64,000 nt of DNA from JADGNZ01 sp963715895 (GCA_963715895.1 OY970284.1:6324001-6388000); one strand, 5' to 3'. Positions 34,542-43,362 are shown, numbered from the stretch's first letter. A program made the numbers and translations. Notes: generated from the letters alone by a model not told the origin.

Positions 34542-34635
34542 TTGGCTCTTCGTTACCAAACTCAGAAACACGCGAAGCCATGGTTGCGTCTAAAATCGAG
34601 AGAATGATGGCTGGCGTACTCGACGATTAGTTTCG

Positions 34636-34651
34636 AACTTTCACGAAAGTT
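34636..34651. promoter_or_regulatory. Perfect dyad AACTTTC-AC-GAAAGTT
   Basis: This 7-bp-armed perfect inverted repeat lies in the transcribed leader of the island operon. It could be an operator for a regulator or a small RNA hairpin. No regulator gene is in the island. Confidence 0.4.
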
Positions 34652-34717
34652 ATTTAAAGAACGGTGCGTTGCAATCGGTAGAACGGGCATCAGAGTTGCC
34701 GGTTCTCGGCAGTGGGG

Positions 34718-34731
34718 TTGTATTCATACAA
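34718..34731. promoter_or_regulatory. Perfect dyad TTGTAT-TC-ATACAA
   Basis: Six-base arms around TC, 34 bases before the ATPase start, in an AT-rich patch. With the dyad at 34636 it makes the leader unusually structured for this window. The short DNA between the dyads contains only a 16-codon ORF (34585). Confidence 0.4.
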
Positions 34732-34765
34732 TGTGCCGCGGCGAGCAAGGCTGGGGGTAGATGAC

Positions 34766-35815
34766 ATGGTGAACGAGACGGCTGGTGATGTGTTGCGCTT
34801 GTCCTGGACGACCGACCGGATCACCATGAGCGAAGCCGAGCGTGACATCAAGCGGCTTGCGGTGCGCGTTCCGTACGAACGCGTCGCTGTGGAACTGTGC
34901 GCGAGTCAAATCGATATTCCGACTGGTTCCCTCCTGACGAACGCACTCCGTCGGTACGCAGCAAAAGGACTTCTTGAAACACCAACCTACTCTTGCGCTA
35001 TCGCCGGCGTTCACTGCCAGTGCAGCTCAATTCTTCCCGCTCTGGAGACGTATCTACACCATACCCGCCCCCATCGCTTTGCCGCTCCGGGTCTGCTGCG
35101 CATTCCTCAGTTGCAGCGTCCGACCACGACAAGCGTCGACGAGTTCATCGCGTTCCACCATCGTTTCAACGAGTGGCTCAACGACCTTCTCAAATCTGCC
35201 AAGGAGGAGGGAGCCGTGAACGCCGTCGGGCCATTGGCGTCTTCGGTTCGGCAGAGCATCACGCAAATCTCTTACCACGCCGTGCAAAATGTCTATGACC
35301 ATGCGTACCAGAAGCCCTTCGGTGATTACGAGCAGGCGTTTAGCCATCTGACCGTCCACGTCCGCGACACTCTACCGACTGATCGCGTGGACTCGCACTT
35401 CCCTCAGTACGCCGAGACAATCACGAGCAACCCTGGGGTCGCGTTCCTCGATATAACTATCAGCGACGACGGCATTGGTATTCCTGCTCGCCATGCCCAG
35501 GACGAGGATATCTACTGGGGAGACGAATGTGCAGAACAGGACGCGCTCGCGAGAGCTCTCGAACCTCACGATTCTGTGAAGATGCTCACTTTTGATGCCG
35601 CCATCCGTAACGCGCCAGGCTTTGGACTCCATCACATTGTGCGTCACGCAGCGAACATCGACGCGTACGTGACGCTGCGAACCGGCAGATTCATGGCAAC
35701 TCTTAACGGAACGCTTGAGGACGCCTTTGTCATTCATCCGGAGATCCGCGGCTACGTCCCGGGAACGATGCTTAATGTGCTCGTTCCCCTTAGCACGGCT
35801 CCGGCCACGGAATGA
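34766..35815 (+). CDS. GHKL-type ATPase domain protein, island gene 1
   Basis: ATG 34766 is preferred to the upstream GTG (34712) because GGGGG lies upstream of it. The 349-aa product has the three nucleotide-binding boxes of GHKL ATPases in the right order: N-box Asn175 (QNVYDHA), G1 box Asp235 in SDDGIGIP, and G2 box GFGL at 285-288. Residues 22-75 are a helical, winged-HTH-like region with a Cys/His cluster after it (SCAIAGVHCQC), perhaps a zinc knuckle. The ATPase domain is C-terminal and no kinase phospho-acceptor domain is present, so it is not a classical histidine kinase. It overlaps the next gene by ATGA. It is probably an ATP-driven switch that works with that protein. Confidence 0.75.
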   Translation: MVNETAGDVLRLSWTTDRITMSEAERDIKRLAVRVPYERVAVELCASQIDIPTGSLLTNALRRYAAKGLLETPTYSCAIAGVHCQCSSILPALETYLHHTRPHRFAAPGLLRIPQLQRPTTTSVDEFIAFHHRFNEWLNDLLKSAKEEGAVNAVGPLASSVRQSITQISYHAVQNVYDHAYQKPFGDYEQAFSHLTVHVRDTLPTDRVDSHFPQYAETITSNPGVAFLDITISDDGIGIPARHAQDEDIYWGDECAEQDALARALEPHDSVKMLTFDAAIRNAPGFGLHHIVRHAANIDAYVTLRTGRFMATLNGTLEDAFVIHPEIRGYVPGTMLNVLVPLSTAPATE

Positions 35816-37983
35816 GCCTGCACTACATTAGGCACAGGAGCGCGGAGGTCTATCGCGACGAGGTGTCGGCGGTGGATCGGCGAGTCGTCCTTTACGATCT
35901 TAACCTCGAGCAGGGACACACAGACCTGGAAAATTGTCTAGCCGAACTCCATCCAGAATATCGGGATACCGACGCGATCATTCTGCGTGCTTCTCGCGGA
36001 GTCGACCTACCGAGTCTACGCAGTGCTGCGCTCACCCAGTTTGCAACTACACCAACATGGGTGTTGATTCGGTCAGACGGCCCCATGACGCTGGAACGTC
36101 TAACGGCCGAGCTAGACGAACCACCGGTCTCGCTTGAAGAACTTCGAGCGCTGGAGATGGAAGGACTCTTTCACCACACCCGATCCATACACACAGAGCC
36201 CGACACCCACTACGTACTTCCATCGCAACTTCACGCCGACCACTTCATCAATGTCGCCGACCTCATGCGTGACATTTCCGCAGTGCATCGCGTAGCCGAT
36301 TGGATCGAGGACGACATTGATGAGCAAACCGTTCTCGTGACGGACACCGGCGCTCTCTTGCCGCTCATGATCGAATTGCGCGCAAGGGCTTGGGAGCACC
36401 GTGGATTTCGGACCGGTCTGCACGTCCTCGATGAGTATCCAGACACAATTCTCGTCACACAAGAAGGAATTCGGCGAGTACAGTCTCGCGACCAAACCAG
36501 AAGAATTCTCTTCATTCTGAGCGTGAGCAGTTCTGGCACCCTCGCGTCATGGGTGCGGCTGGCAGCGCCCACCGCAAACGTCCTCTCCCTCTGCGACACT
36601 GCCACTACGCCACACACTCACACGCTCCTCCACTTTCCGATCACCCACATAGCACACCCCACGGCCGACGATTGCAAGCTTCGCAAGATCGCCATTGACC
36701 GTCGGACGCTTGAGCGGATCTATGAAGCGTCATGGCAGGAAATCGAACTCGACAAAGGCATGGCGAGCCGGGACAAAGCATTTTGGGAAATCGCCGATCG
36801 AACGAATGCTGTGCACTTGCACGTTGACCGTTCATATTGGGCCGCCGATAGCCGCGTTCGCCATCATCCCGTACATATTGACGTCTACGCATTGCTGTCG
36901 GATCAAACCTTTCGAGACGGTTGCGTCGCCGAGTTACGTCAGAAGTTGAACCCACCCCCGGACTTGCTCATCCTTCCGACTCACGATGAATCGCACGAAG
37001 CGATCCACGACCTCGTGCGTGAAGCGTTCGGAGAAATGCCAGAGATCAGAACTCAAGGGACGATCATCCCGCCTGAGTCTGAGAAAGCGCTGAGTCGTGC
37101 TAGCCGTATCCTCATTGCCGACGACGAGATCGTCTCGGGACGAACGCTCGCTGGCCTGCGCCGGGTCGTGTATCGGCACATCCAAGCGCGAACAGACAAA
37201 GTAGAAGTCTTTGGCTTTGTCGTGCTGGAACGTCCGCCAACGCGGCGACATCGCACGAATACACGCAACGCATATCGCGAGGGACGAGAGGGCAAGGATC
37301 AGCTCATCGTGGGTCAACGCATCTACCTGCCTAGTCCCACAAAACGCCAATGTCCCTGGTGCGAAGAGAAACGTTTGTTGAACCTCTTTGCGGAGTACTT
37401 TACCGGCGAAGCCGAGGCATACGCCGCTGCCCGCATCGAGAAGCTTAGAGGCTCCTTTTTGCCGCCAGTTCCGCTCGGTGCGGATTCACTGCCTCCAGAA
37501 GCCGTCACCAAAGATGGGTTCTTTGGTGACCTGCGCCACCTCGCGGCCGTTGGAGCAGTGAGCAGTGTGATCATGAAGATGCAGGAGCACGACCTCCGAC
37601 CCAAGGAACCGCGGTATCCCATCTTCAAGGCAAGTAGTGGCTTGAGCTTTTATGATGCTGTGCTTACGGGAACGATTTTCCGCACGCTACGCGCGAGGGA
37701 CCTCCGCTGGGTCGACGAGGTGGAAGTCATCGAGACAACCCTGCGCGATCAGTACGATCAGTATGCCGCCTTACCGGGCTTCTTCGCCGAAGTAGGGCTC
37801 GCCGCAGTCGAAGGCAAGCTCCCACGAAAGCCTGTCGAGGAGATCTTGGCAACGGTCACCAACGACGCTGCAGTCACACTCATGCAACAGATTCTTCACC
37901 TTCGTCCCGAGCTTTCGGGTGAACACGCGCGCACTGAAACGCAGGAGTTGCTGAATCCCTCGGTAGCAGGACCAAGCCTGTAG
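35812..37983 (+). CDS. Tandem phosphoribosyltransferase-like protein, island gene 2
   Basis: The 723-aa product has two PRTase-like domains. The second (residues about 355-475) has an intact PRPP-binding loop ILIADDEIVSGRT at 433-445, preceded by the strand DLLILPTHDESHEAI. The first (about 135-260) has the same frame of strands but its loop reads ILFILSVSSSGTL (232-244), without the two acidic residues, so it is probably catalytically dead. CPWCEEK at 514-520 suggests a metal site, and the last 200 residues are helical. Its ATG overlaps the ATPase stop, implying a fixed ratio and joint function. PRTase domains with unusual partners are known in bacterial conflict systems; a role in defence is inferred, not shown. 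Confidence 0.75.
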   Translation: MSLHYIRHRSAEVYRDEVSAVDRRVVLYDLNLEQGHTDLENCLAELHPEYRDTDAIILRASRGVDLPSLRSAALTQFATTPTWVLIRSDGPMTLERLTAELDEPPVSLEELRALEMEGLFHHTRSIHTEPDTHYVLPSQLHADHFINVADLMRDISAVHRVADWIEDDIDEQTVLVTDTGALLPLMIELRARAWEHRGFRTGLHVLDEYPDTILVTQEGIRRVQSRDQTRRILFILSVSSSGTLASWVRLAAPTANVLSLCDTATTPHTHTLLHFPITHIAHPTADDCKLRKIAIDRRTLERIYEASWQEIELDKGMASRDKAFWEIADRTNAVHLHVDRSYWAADSRVRHHPVHIDVYALLSDQTFRDGCVAELRQKLNPPPDLLILPTHDESHEAIHDLVREAFGEMPEIRTQGTIIPPESEKALSRASRILIADDEIVSGRTLAGLRRVVYRHIQARTDKVEVFGFVVLERPPTRRHRTNTRNAYREGREGKDQLIVGQRIYLPSPTKRQCPWCEEKRLLNLFAEYFTGEAEAYAAARIEKLRGSFLPPVPLGADSLPPEAVTKDGFFGDLRHLAAVGAVSSVIMKMQEHDLRPKEPRYPIFKASSGLSFYDAVLTGTIFRTLRARDLRWVDEVEVIETTLRDQYDQYAALPGFFAEVGLAAVEGKLPRKPVEEILATVTNDAAVTLMQQILHLRPELSGEHARTETQELLNPSVAGPSL

Positions 37984-38281
37984 AAGTTCTGTCAATTGCT
38001 ACTCGGCTGCACAAGGGTGTCGGCGTCGTGCCGTTCTTCAGTCTTCTGGAAGCTGGGAGAAACCACGCCGATTAGTTTGACGGTCCCATCACCGATCGCA
38101 GATTGGAATCTGCAGACTCCATCGTGCGCCGCCGATGAAGTACCCGCTGGCGCCGTCGACGAGCCGAGGACCAACGAAACTCGGACAGTTCTCGCACAGT
38201 CGCGACATTTTGCTCAACGCGAGCAACCGAACCAAGAACGAACAAAGAAGCTGTTTCCAGCGACTTACGAGCACTTGCGAT

Positions 38282-38358
<77 letters not shown>

Positions 38359-38519
38359 ACACTGGTGAGAAACGCTTGGCGGCTGGATGGCTCCGGCCGC
38401 GGTGAGGGGGGCGATTATCGGCTCGGCGCCCTCATGCGTCAAGGGCCTTCGTAACCCGGCACCCCACATCTCCATTCCCGGGAAGAGGCTGGCACGGATA
38501 TCGTTTGTCGACCGGGCAA

Positions 38520-39710
38520 ATGAGGCCACTCCTTCTGATTCTCCTGCTCTCCGCCGCGGCCGGCGCATCGACCCTCCCCGGCTTTCACGTTCAGCTCCTG
38601 CGGGGCGTTCCGGGGTTCATCACAGCGCTCGCGACCGACTCGCACGGCACGATCTACTACTCCGTCAAGACCGGCGACGTGGTCCGCTATCCCGACACCG
38701 TCGTCGCTCACGTGCCGACCTTCGCGGAAGGAAACTCCGGGCTGATCGGGCTGGCGCTCCGCGATGATCACACCGCCATCGTCCACTACACCCTGCCGAA
38801 CCAGACCTACGACGTCGTCTCCGCGATCGACCTCGACACCGGCATCGAGAGCGAGATCCACCGGTTCGCCTGCGACAAGGATGTGCCCGAGCGCGGCGTT
38901 TCCACGGAGCATCACGGCGGCAACCTCACCGTGGCGCCGGACGGCTCGATCTTCCTGGCCATCGGAGACTTCGGCGCTCCCCTGCTGGCTCCCGATCCGG
39001 CATGGAACGCCGGCAAGGTCTTTCGCATCCTCCCCGACGGCTCGGTGGTGCAGTTCGCGCTCGGCTTCCGCAATCCGTTCGATCTGGCGTGGGATGCGGC
39101 GACGCAGCGCGTCATCCTCACCGACAACGGCGACGTCACCGACGACGAGATCGATGTCGTGGCCGAGGGGGACGACTGCGGCTGGCCGTACACGGCCGGA
39201 AACGAGCCGCCGAAGGCAGGCACCCGGCCGCCGGTCTACACCTTCCCCACCGTCATCGCCCCGACCGGCCTGGCGCCGCTCAGCGGGCACAACCCCATCC
39301 TTCACAGCGGCTACCTGCTGGGCAGCTACGTGGCCCAGGCGCTCTTTTATATCCCTGATGTCTACGCGCAGCCGATGCCCGACCCGGTGGCGGTGATCCA
39401 GGACGAAACTGATCCGATCATCGACGTCGTCGAAGGCCCGGATGGCAGCATCTATTTCGCCAGCGGCCTCGGTATCTACAAGCTGCTCGTGCCGATGCGC
39501 GGCGATTGCAACGGCGACGGCAAGGTCGACTCGTCGGACGTGGCCGCCCTCGGCAAAATCCTTGCCGGAGGTCCCCGTCCGATGACGTCCGCCCAGGCCG
39601 CCTCGGTGCGCGGCAGTTGGGGATGCGACGCCAACGGCGACGGAATCATCGACAGCCGCGACCTGGCGGTGCTGGAAGGGTTGGTGCGCGGGCGGGCGGC
39701 GAGGAAGTGA
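38520..39710 (+). CDS. Glucose/sorbosone dehydrogenase-like propeller with C-terminal dockerin
   Basis: ATG 38520 begins a signal peptide (LLLILLLSAAAGAS); the TTG at 38505 does not. The 396-aa product has a six-bladed GSDH-type propeller (EHHGGNLTVAPDGSIFLAIG, GFRNPFDLAWD, DNGDVTDDEIDVV, CGWPYTAG), the fold of soluble PQQ-dependent sugar dehydrogenases. Residues about 325-390 are a type I dockerin pair with two calcium-binding F-hand loops, GDCNGDGKVDSSD and CDANGDGIIDSRD. No cohesin is in the window. Such dockerins in non-cellulosomal bacteria probably attach enzymes to the cell surface. Whether the PQQ-binding residues are all kept cannot be judged by eye. Confidence 0.85.
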   Translation: MRPLLLILLLSAAAGASTLPGFHVQLLRGVPGFITALATDSHGTIYYSVKTGDVVRYPDTVVAHVPTFAEGNSGLIGLALRDDHTAIVHYTLPNQTYDVVSAIDLDTGIESEIHRFACDKDVPERGVSTEHHGGNLTVAPDGSIFLAIGDFGAPLLAPDPAWNAGKVFRILPDGSVVQFALGFRNPFDLAWDAATQRVILTDNGDVTDDEIDVVAEGDDCGWPYTAGNEPPKAGTRPPVYTFPTVIAPTGLAPLSGHNPILHSGYLLGSYVAQALFYIPDVYAQPMPDPVAVIQDETDPIIDVVEGPDGSIYFASGLGIYKLLVPMRGDCNGDGKVDSSDVAALGKILAGGPRPMTSAQAASVRGSWGCDANGDGIIDSRDLAVLEGLVRGRAARK

Positions 39711-39712
39711 CG

Positions 39713-39870
39713 GTCGCGGTTGCGCGGTCTCGCGGTTGCGGGGTCTCGCGGTTGCTGAGTTGCTAAGTTGCTGAGGTAAAGGAACGTTGCTCTCGAACCC
39801 TGCAACCCAGAAAACCAGCAACCTTGCAACCTCACACCGCGAGACCGCGCAAACCCGACACCGCGCAAAC
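39713..39870. repeat. CGCGGTCTCGCGGTTGCGGG and GTTGCTGAG tract with inverted copy
   Basis: Several GGTCTCGCGGTTGCGGG units are followed by GTTGCTGAGTTGCTAAGTTG. After a short unique stretch come CCGCGAGACCGCGCAAACCC units in the opposite sense. The block can pair across its centre and separates the dockerin gene from the bacilliredoxin promoter. Confidence 0.75.
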
Positions 39871-39930
39871 CCGCCACACACCCGAATTTTTCCGCTACGA
39901 TTCACCTTTCATAACGCCGGGAGGAAACCT

Positions 39931-40365
39931 ATGTACGACGAACAGATTGCTGGTCCGATGCGCGCGGAGCTGACGCAGCTCGGATTTGAAGAGACACGGA
40001 CGCCGCAGGAAGTCGACGCGGTGCTGCAGGAAAAGAAGGGAACCGTGCTGGTGGTGGTGAACTCGGTGTGCGGATGCGCCGCCGGAGTGGCCCGCCCCGC
40101 CATCGCGCTCTCGCTGGAGAACGGGGTCCGCCCCGACCGGATGATCACCGTCTTTGCCGGCAATGACCGCGAAGCGACGGCCCGCGCCCGCGACTACTTT
40201 GTCGGATACCGCCCCTCATCCCCCTCGGTGGCCCTCTTCCGCGATGGCGAACTGGTGAAGATGATCGAGCGCTGGCAGATCGAAGGCCGCGCGGCGCACG
40301 ACATCGCCTCCGAGCTGGCGGCGACGTTCAATGAGTATTGCGCGAAGGAAGCGGCGGTTTCGTAA
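39931..40365 (+). CDS. Bacilliredoxin (BrxA/BrxB family)
   Basis: The 144-aa product is full length for the DUF1094/bacilliredoxin family. The ATG follows GGGAGGAAACCT, a strong ribosome site, and TACGAT (39896-39901) is a possible -10. The redox motif CGC at Cys47-Gly-Cys49 (NSVCGCAAGVARPA) identifies it. In Bacillus these proteins remove bacillithiol from oxidised protein thiols. A bacillithiol-like thiol in this organism is therefore suggested but not shown; no bsh genes are in the window. Confidence 0.92.
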   Translation: MYDEQIAGPMRAELTQLGFEETRTPQEVDAVLQEKKGTVLVVVNSVCGCAAGVARPAIALSLENGVRPDRMITVFAGNDREATARARDYFVGYRPSSPSVALFRDGELVKMIERWQIEGRAAHDIASELAATFNEYCAKEAAVS

Positions 40366-40375
40366 AGCAAACCCC

Positions 40376-40424
40376 GCACAGACAAAGTGTCTGTGCCACA
40401 AAAGGCAGATCGATGTGGCACAGA
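40376..40424. repeat. GCACAGACA...TGTCTGTGCC palindrome copies, left of IS4 copy 1
   Basis: One complete palindrome copy (GCACAGACA-AAG-TGTCTGTGCC) is followed by the start of a second (GTGGCACAGA) that the IS4-type element interrupts. The remainder of the second copy continues at 41782. Similar palindromes stand at 53747-53771, interrupted by the second IS, and, intact, at 55222-55245. Confidence 0.85.
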
Positions 40425-41781
40425 CCACAGCTGTCCAAATTAGGTTGAGAAACGGCCGGTTCTGCTGAGCGTACGAGTCATTTTTGACGGGAAGTGAGAT
40501 CGACCCCCTCAGATGCTGTCCAAATTGAGGGAGAGTTGAGCGGGTGGAGGGAGAGGCGGTGGAGTGAACGGGTCGTTGAGCCAGGACCACAGATCGCGGT
40601 AAGCGAACAGGTTGAACCGCAAGATGGCGAGCAGATTCGACAGAGCCCATCCGAACGTGGAGCGTAGCTTGAGGTACCGAAGCGTGAGGATGGCGATCAG
40701 AGCCGTCCAGACCTGGATGTGAAGAGCATTCGCGGAGGTCCCCACGAAGGTCTTGATGCGCAGGTTCTGCTTGATGGCTTTAAAAAACGACTCGATCTGC
40801 CATCGCTGTTCATAGATGGCAGCGATGGTGGTTGGTCCGAAGCTCAGATGGTTGGTGAGAAACTCATAGGTCCGGCCGTCCTGAGCGCGATACTCGACCA
40901 AGCGAAGAAGTGGAGAGGAACCGCCTCTGAGTTGCCGGCTGGTCAGCTGGATGGTGGCATCGCGAAGAACGCCGCCCTTCTGAGGAATGGGGTTCTCTTT
41001 GACCACAGAATAGGTCGTCCGTCGTTTGAGTCGCGTGACGAAGAAGATGCCGCGTTGGTCGAGTGAGCGAAACCAGCGGAAGTCGATGTATCCACGATCG
41101 AAAGCGATGATCGTACCGGCTGGGAAATCCCAGTCCCGAGCCACTGTCACGTCGTACTTTCGGGCTTCGGTGATGAGGCAGAAGCTCGGTAGCAGCCCGT
41201 TGTGATCGAGAATCATGTGAAGCTTCACCGCTCCCTTGGTCTGCTTGTAGTGAGCCCAGTCAAACAGGCTCGCGCAAAGCTCGATCACGGTTGCGTCGAT
41301 CGACAGCAACGGGTTCTTGAACCGCAGCTTATGCTTCGGTGCAATCTGACGGCAGCGCTGATACATCTGCTCGAAAACGAGCTGGTACAACTCCCACGGC
41401 CGGTGGGCGTTTGCGTAGGAAAGGGTGGACTTGTTCGGCGCCTCCTCGATACCGAGGTGATTGAGCTTCCCTTCCACCGAGGCCAGTCCCTGGCATATCT
41501 CACGAAGCGATTGGGCCTTGCCCAACTGGCAAAACAGCATCGCCACGAACTGCTGCCAACAGGTGAACCCTCGAGCGTGCCTCTCGGCCTTGGCCTCTCG
41601 AACCAACTGCTCGAACTCTGCCCGGGGAAACAACTTGAGAATCTGTCCGAATACGCTAGAAAATGCACTCAACGCTGGGCCTCCTGTTGATCGGTCGTTC
41701 TTGGTCGAACTGCCTAATCCTACAGAGCCCGGCGTTTCCGTCGAGGGCCAAATTCTCCTAACCTAATTTGGACAACTGTGG
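40425..41781 (-). mobile_element. IS4-family element, copy 1 (1357 bp)
   Basis: The element starts and ends with CCACAG(C/T)TGTCCAAATTAGG inverted repeats and is flanked on both sides by the 7-bp duplication GCACAGA (40418-40424 and 41782-41788). The encoded transposase is identical to that of copy 2. It is inserted in a GGCACAGACA palindrome repeat. Identity of the two copies indicates recent movement. Confidence 0.93.
40509..41672 (-). CDS. IS4-family transposase (DUF4372 + DDE domain), copy 1
   Basis: The 387-aa transposase starts at TTG 41672, with GGAGG eight bases upstream. Residues 1-75 are the DUF4372 domain; a DDE_Tnp_1 core follows. Catalytic Asp residues lie in LLSIDATVIELC and IIAFDRGYIDFRW. 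The Glu is in the IS4 YREK motif (YEQRWQIESFFKAIK). The sequence is full length and identical to copy 2, so the element is probably active. Confidence 0.95.
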   Translation of the reverse strand: MSAFSSVFGQILKLFPRAEFEQLVREAKAERHARGFTCWQQFVAMLFCQLGKAQSLREICQGLASVEGKLNHLGIEEAPNKSTLSYANAHRPWELYQLVFEQMYQRCRQIAPKHKLRFKNPLLSIDATVIELCASLFDWAHYKQTKGAVKLHMILDHNGLLPSFCLITEARKYDVTVARDWDFPAGTIIAFDRGYIDFRWFRSLDQRGIFFVTRLKRRTTYSVVKENPIPQKGGVLRDATIQLTSRQLRGGSSPLLRLVEYRAQDGRTYEFLTNHLSFGPTTIAAIYEQRWQIESFFKAIKQNLRIKTFVGTSANALHIQVWTALIAILTLRYLKLRSTFGWALSNLLAILRFNLFAYRDLWSWLNDPFTPPPLPPPAQLSLNLDSI

Positions 41782-41812
41782 GCACAGACACTCTTGTCTG
41801 TGCCCTTGACGC

Positions 41813-43255
41813 CTACCGCTTCTTCTTCCGGATCGGCCGCGCCGGCGCCGCCGCAGGGGCGTAGAACGACGCGCCTCTCACGTTCTCGTCGATCGTGAAG
41901 CCGTGCTGCAGCGGAGGAAAGGCTCTCTGCTCGCAGTCGAGGCGCTCGCAGAGACGGCAGGTGGTGCCGATGGGGACGGCGGCGTCGAGGTTGTCGAGCT
42001 CGTAGCCGTCGGCGTAGACGAGCTTCCGCGCGGCGTCGACCGGGCAGCCGATGCCGACTGCCATCAGCGCGTCGCCGGCGGCGAAGCCGAAGCTCTTGCG
42101 GATGGTGCGGGCCACGCAGAAGTAGGCGGTGCCGTCGGGCATCTTCGAGAGCTGCGTGCGGATGCGGCCGGGGGTGAGAAAGGCGGCGTGCACGTCCCAG
42201 CGCGGGCAGGAGCCGGAGAAACGGGCGAAGCGGATGCCGGTGCCGCTGAAGCGCTTGGAGATGTTGCCGGCGATGTCGACGCGCACGAAGTGAAAGGGAA
42301 CGCCGAGGCGGGAGGGGTTGCGGAGGGTGGTCAGACGGTGGCAGACCTGCTCCCAACTGGCGGTGTAGTGGTGCTGCAGCAGCTCGATGTCGTAGCGCAC
42401 CTGCTCGGCCACGCGCAGGAAATCGTCGTATGGCATCAGCAGCGCGGCGGCGAAGTAGCTGGCCAGGGCGATGCGGCAAAGCTTGGCCGACTCCGGCGTC
42501 GTCAGAAACTCTTTCGAGCGGACCACGATGGCGTCGATCACATCGGCCGCTTCGATGAGCCCGAGCTGATGGGCGAGCTGGAACTGCCTGCTCCACGGCG
42601 GCAGCACTTCGGACAAGGACAACACGCGCCGCTCCGGGTCGTACCGCCGCGTGGCCGCGCGATCGCGCCCAACCGGGACGATGGCCACTTCGATGCGGTG
42701 CCGTTCGCGCAAATGCTGCACCAGCGACCGGTACGCATCCTGCCGGTCGATCGTCGTCCTGCCGGCGATCTCTTCGAGCTCCGGGAAGAAGTTGATGTTG
42801 TGCTGGATGACGTCGCTCACCTCTTCCGACGGCAGATGGGCCGGATCGATGCCGCGGAAGTCGTCGCCGTCGTAGACCTTGCTGGCCAGCGCCCGCGTCG
42901 ACTCGATCGTCGAACGATAGGCCTGATAGAGCGCCAGAACGGCCCGCGCCGTGGCCGGATGCTCGGACAGCTCGCGCATGTCCGCGGTGGTCAGCGGATG
43001 CTCTTCGAACATCGGATCGCCGAACGCCTCCTGAAGATCGGCCGCCAGCCGCGAGTGATCATCGTCCGCAAACGAGTCGAGATCGACCTTCAACACCTGC
43101 GCGACCTTGACCAGCAGATGCGCCGGCAACGGCCGCTGATTGTGCTCGATGAGATTGAGATAGCTCGGAGAGATCTCCAGCTTGGCCGCGAGGTCGGTCT
43201 GCGTGAGGTGTTCGCGGCGTCGGATGGAGCGGACTTTGGTGCCGAGGGTGGACAT
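41813..43255 (-). CDS. XRE/ImmA-IrrE-DUF2083 regulator (RamB/ScfR type)
   Basis: The 480-aa product belongs to the short-chain acyl-CoA regulator family (RamB, PrpR/ScfR). An XRE HTH is at residues 5-65 (LTQTDLAAKLEISPSYLNLI). A central ImmA/IrrE-like domain has HQLGLIE where HExxH is expected, so it is not a working peptidase, as is usual in this family. The C-terminal DUF2083 part has the Cys cluster GTTCRLCERLDCEQRAFPP. I start at ATG 43255 (MSTLGTKVR); a GTG at 43279 would add eight residues. It is divergent from aceB-aceA, genes that RamB controls in Corynebacterium, so control by acetyl- or propionyl-CoA level is likely. Confidence 0.88.
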   Translation of the reverse strand: MSTLGTKVRSIRRREHLTQTDLAAKLEISPSYLNLIEHNQRPLPAHLLVKVAQVLKVDLDSFADDDHSRLAADLQEAFGDPMFEEHPLTTADMRELSEHPATARAVLALYQAYRSTIESTRALASKVYDGDDFRGIDPAHLPSEEVSDVIQHNINFFPELEEIAGRTTIDRQDAYRSLVQHLRERHRIEVAIVPVGRDRAATRRYDPERRVLSLSEVLPPWSRQFQLAHQLGLIEAADVIDAIVVRSKEFLTTPESAKLCRIALASYFAAALLMPYDDFLRVAEQVRYDIELLQHHYTASWEQVCHRLTTLRNPSRLGVPFHFVRVDIAGNISKRFSGTGIRFARFSGSCPRWDVHAAFLTPGRIRTQLSKMPDGTAYFCVARTIRKSFGFAAGDALMAVGIGCPVDAARKLVYADGYELDNLDAAVPIGTTCRLCERLDCEQRAFPPLQHGFTIDENVRGASFYAPAAAPARPIRKKKR

Positions 43256-43296
43256 GGTGAATGCGCCATTGTCGCGCACTCCGAGGAAAGGCTCAT

Positions 43297-43362
43297 CCGC
43301 AGATTACGCAGATGTACGCAGATAAGAACGCCTCCATCTGCGTCTATCTGCGTCATCTGCGG
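43297..43362. repeat. Hairpin repeat, CAGAT/CTGCG family
   Basis: CCGCAGATTACGCAGATGTA and its near-complement (to CTATCTGCGTCATCTGCGG) form 27-bp arms around a 12-base loop. It sits in the divergent spacer between the RamB-like regulator and aceB and uses the same modules as the hairpin at 27737. Confidence 0.8.

Larger units (their letters stand above)
33011..38281. mobile_element. Putative integrative island ending at tRNA-fMet
   Basis: A decayed excisionase, a damaged integrase and a two-gene cargo operon lie on the plus strand and end at the 3' side of the tRNA-fMet gene, a common integration position. Codon choice and base composition look more AT-rich than in the flanking genes. I looked for a duplicated tRNA 3' end left of the integrase and found none, so the left boundary is uncertain. 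Confidence 0.45.

Noticed and set aside
37984..38281. Third cargo gene between the PRTase gene and tRNA-fMet
   Set aside because: Only short frames without ribosome sites; a GCAGATT-GG-AATCTGC dyad (38098-38113) is present but no coding pattern.
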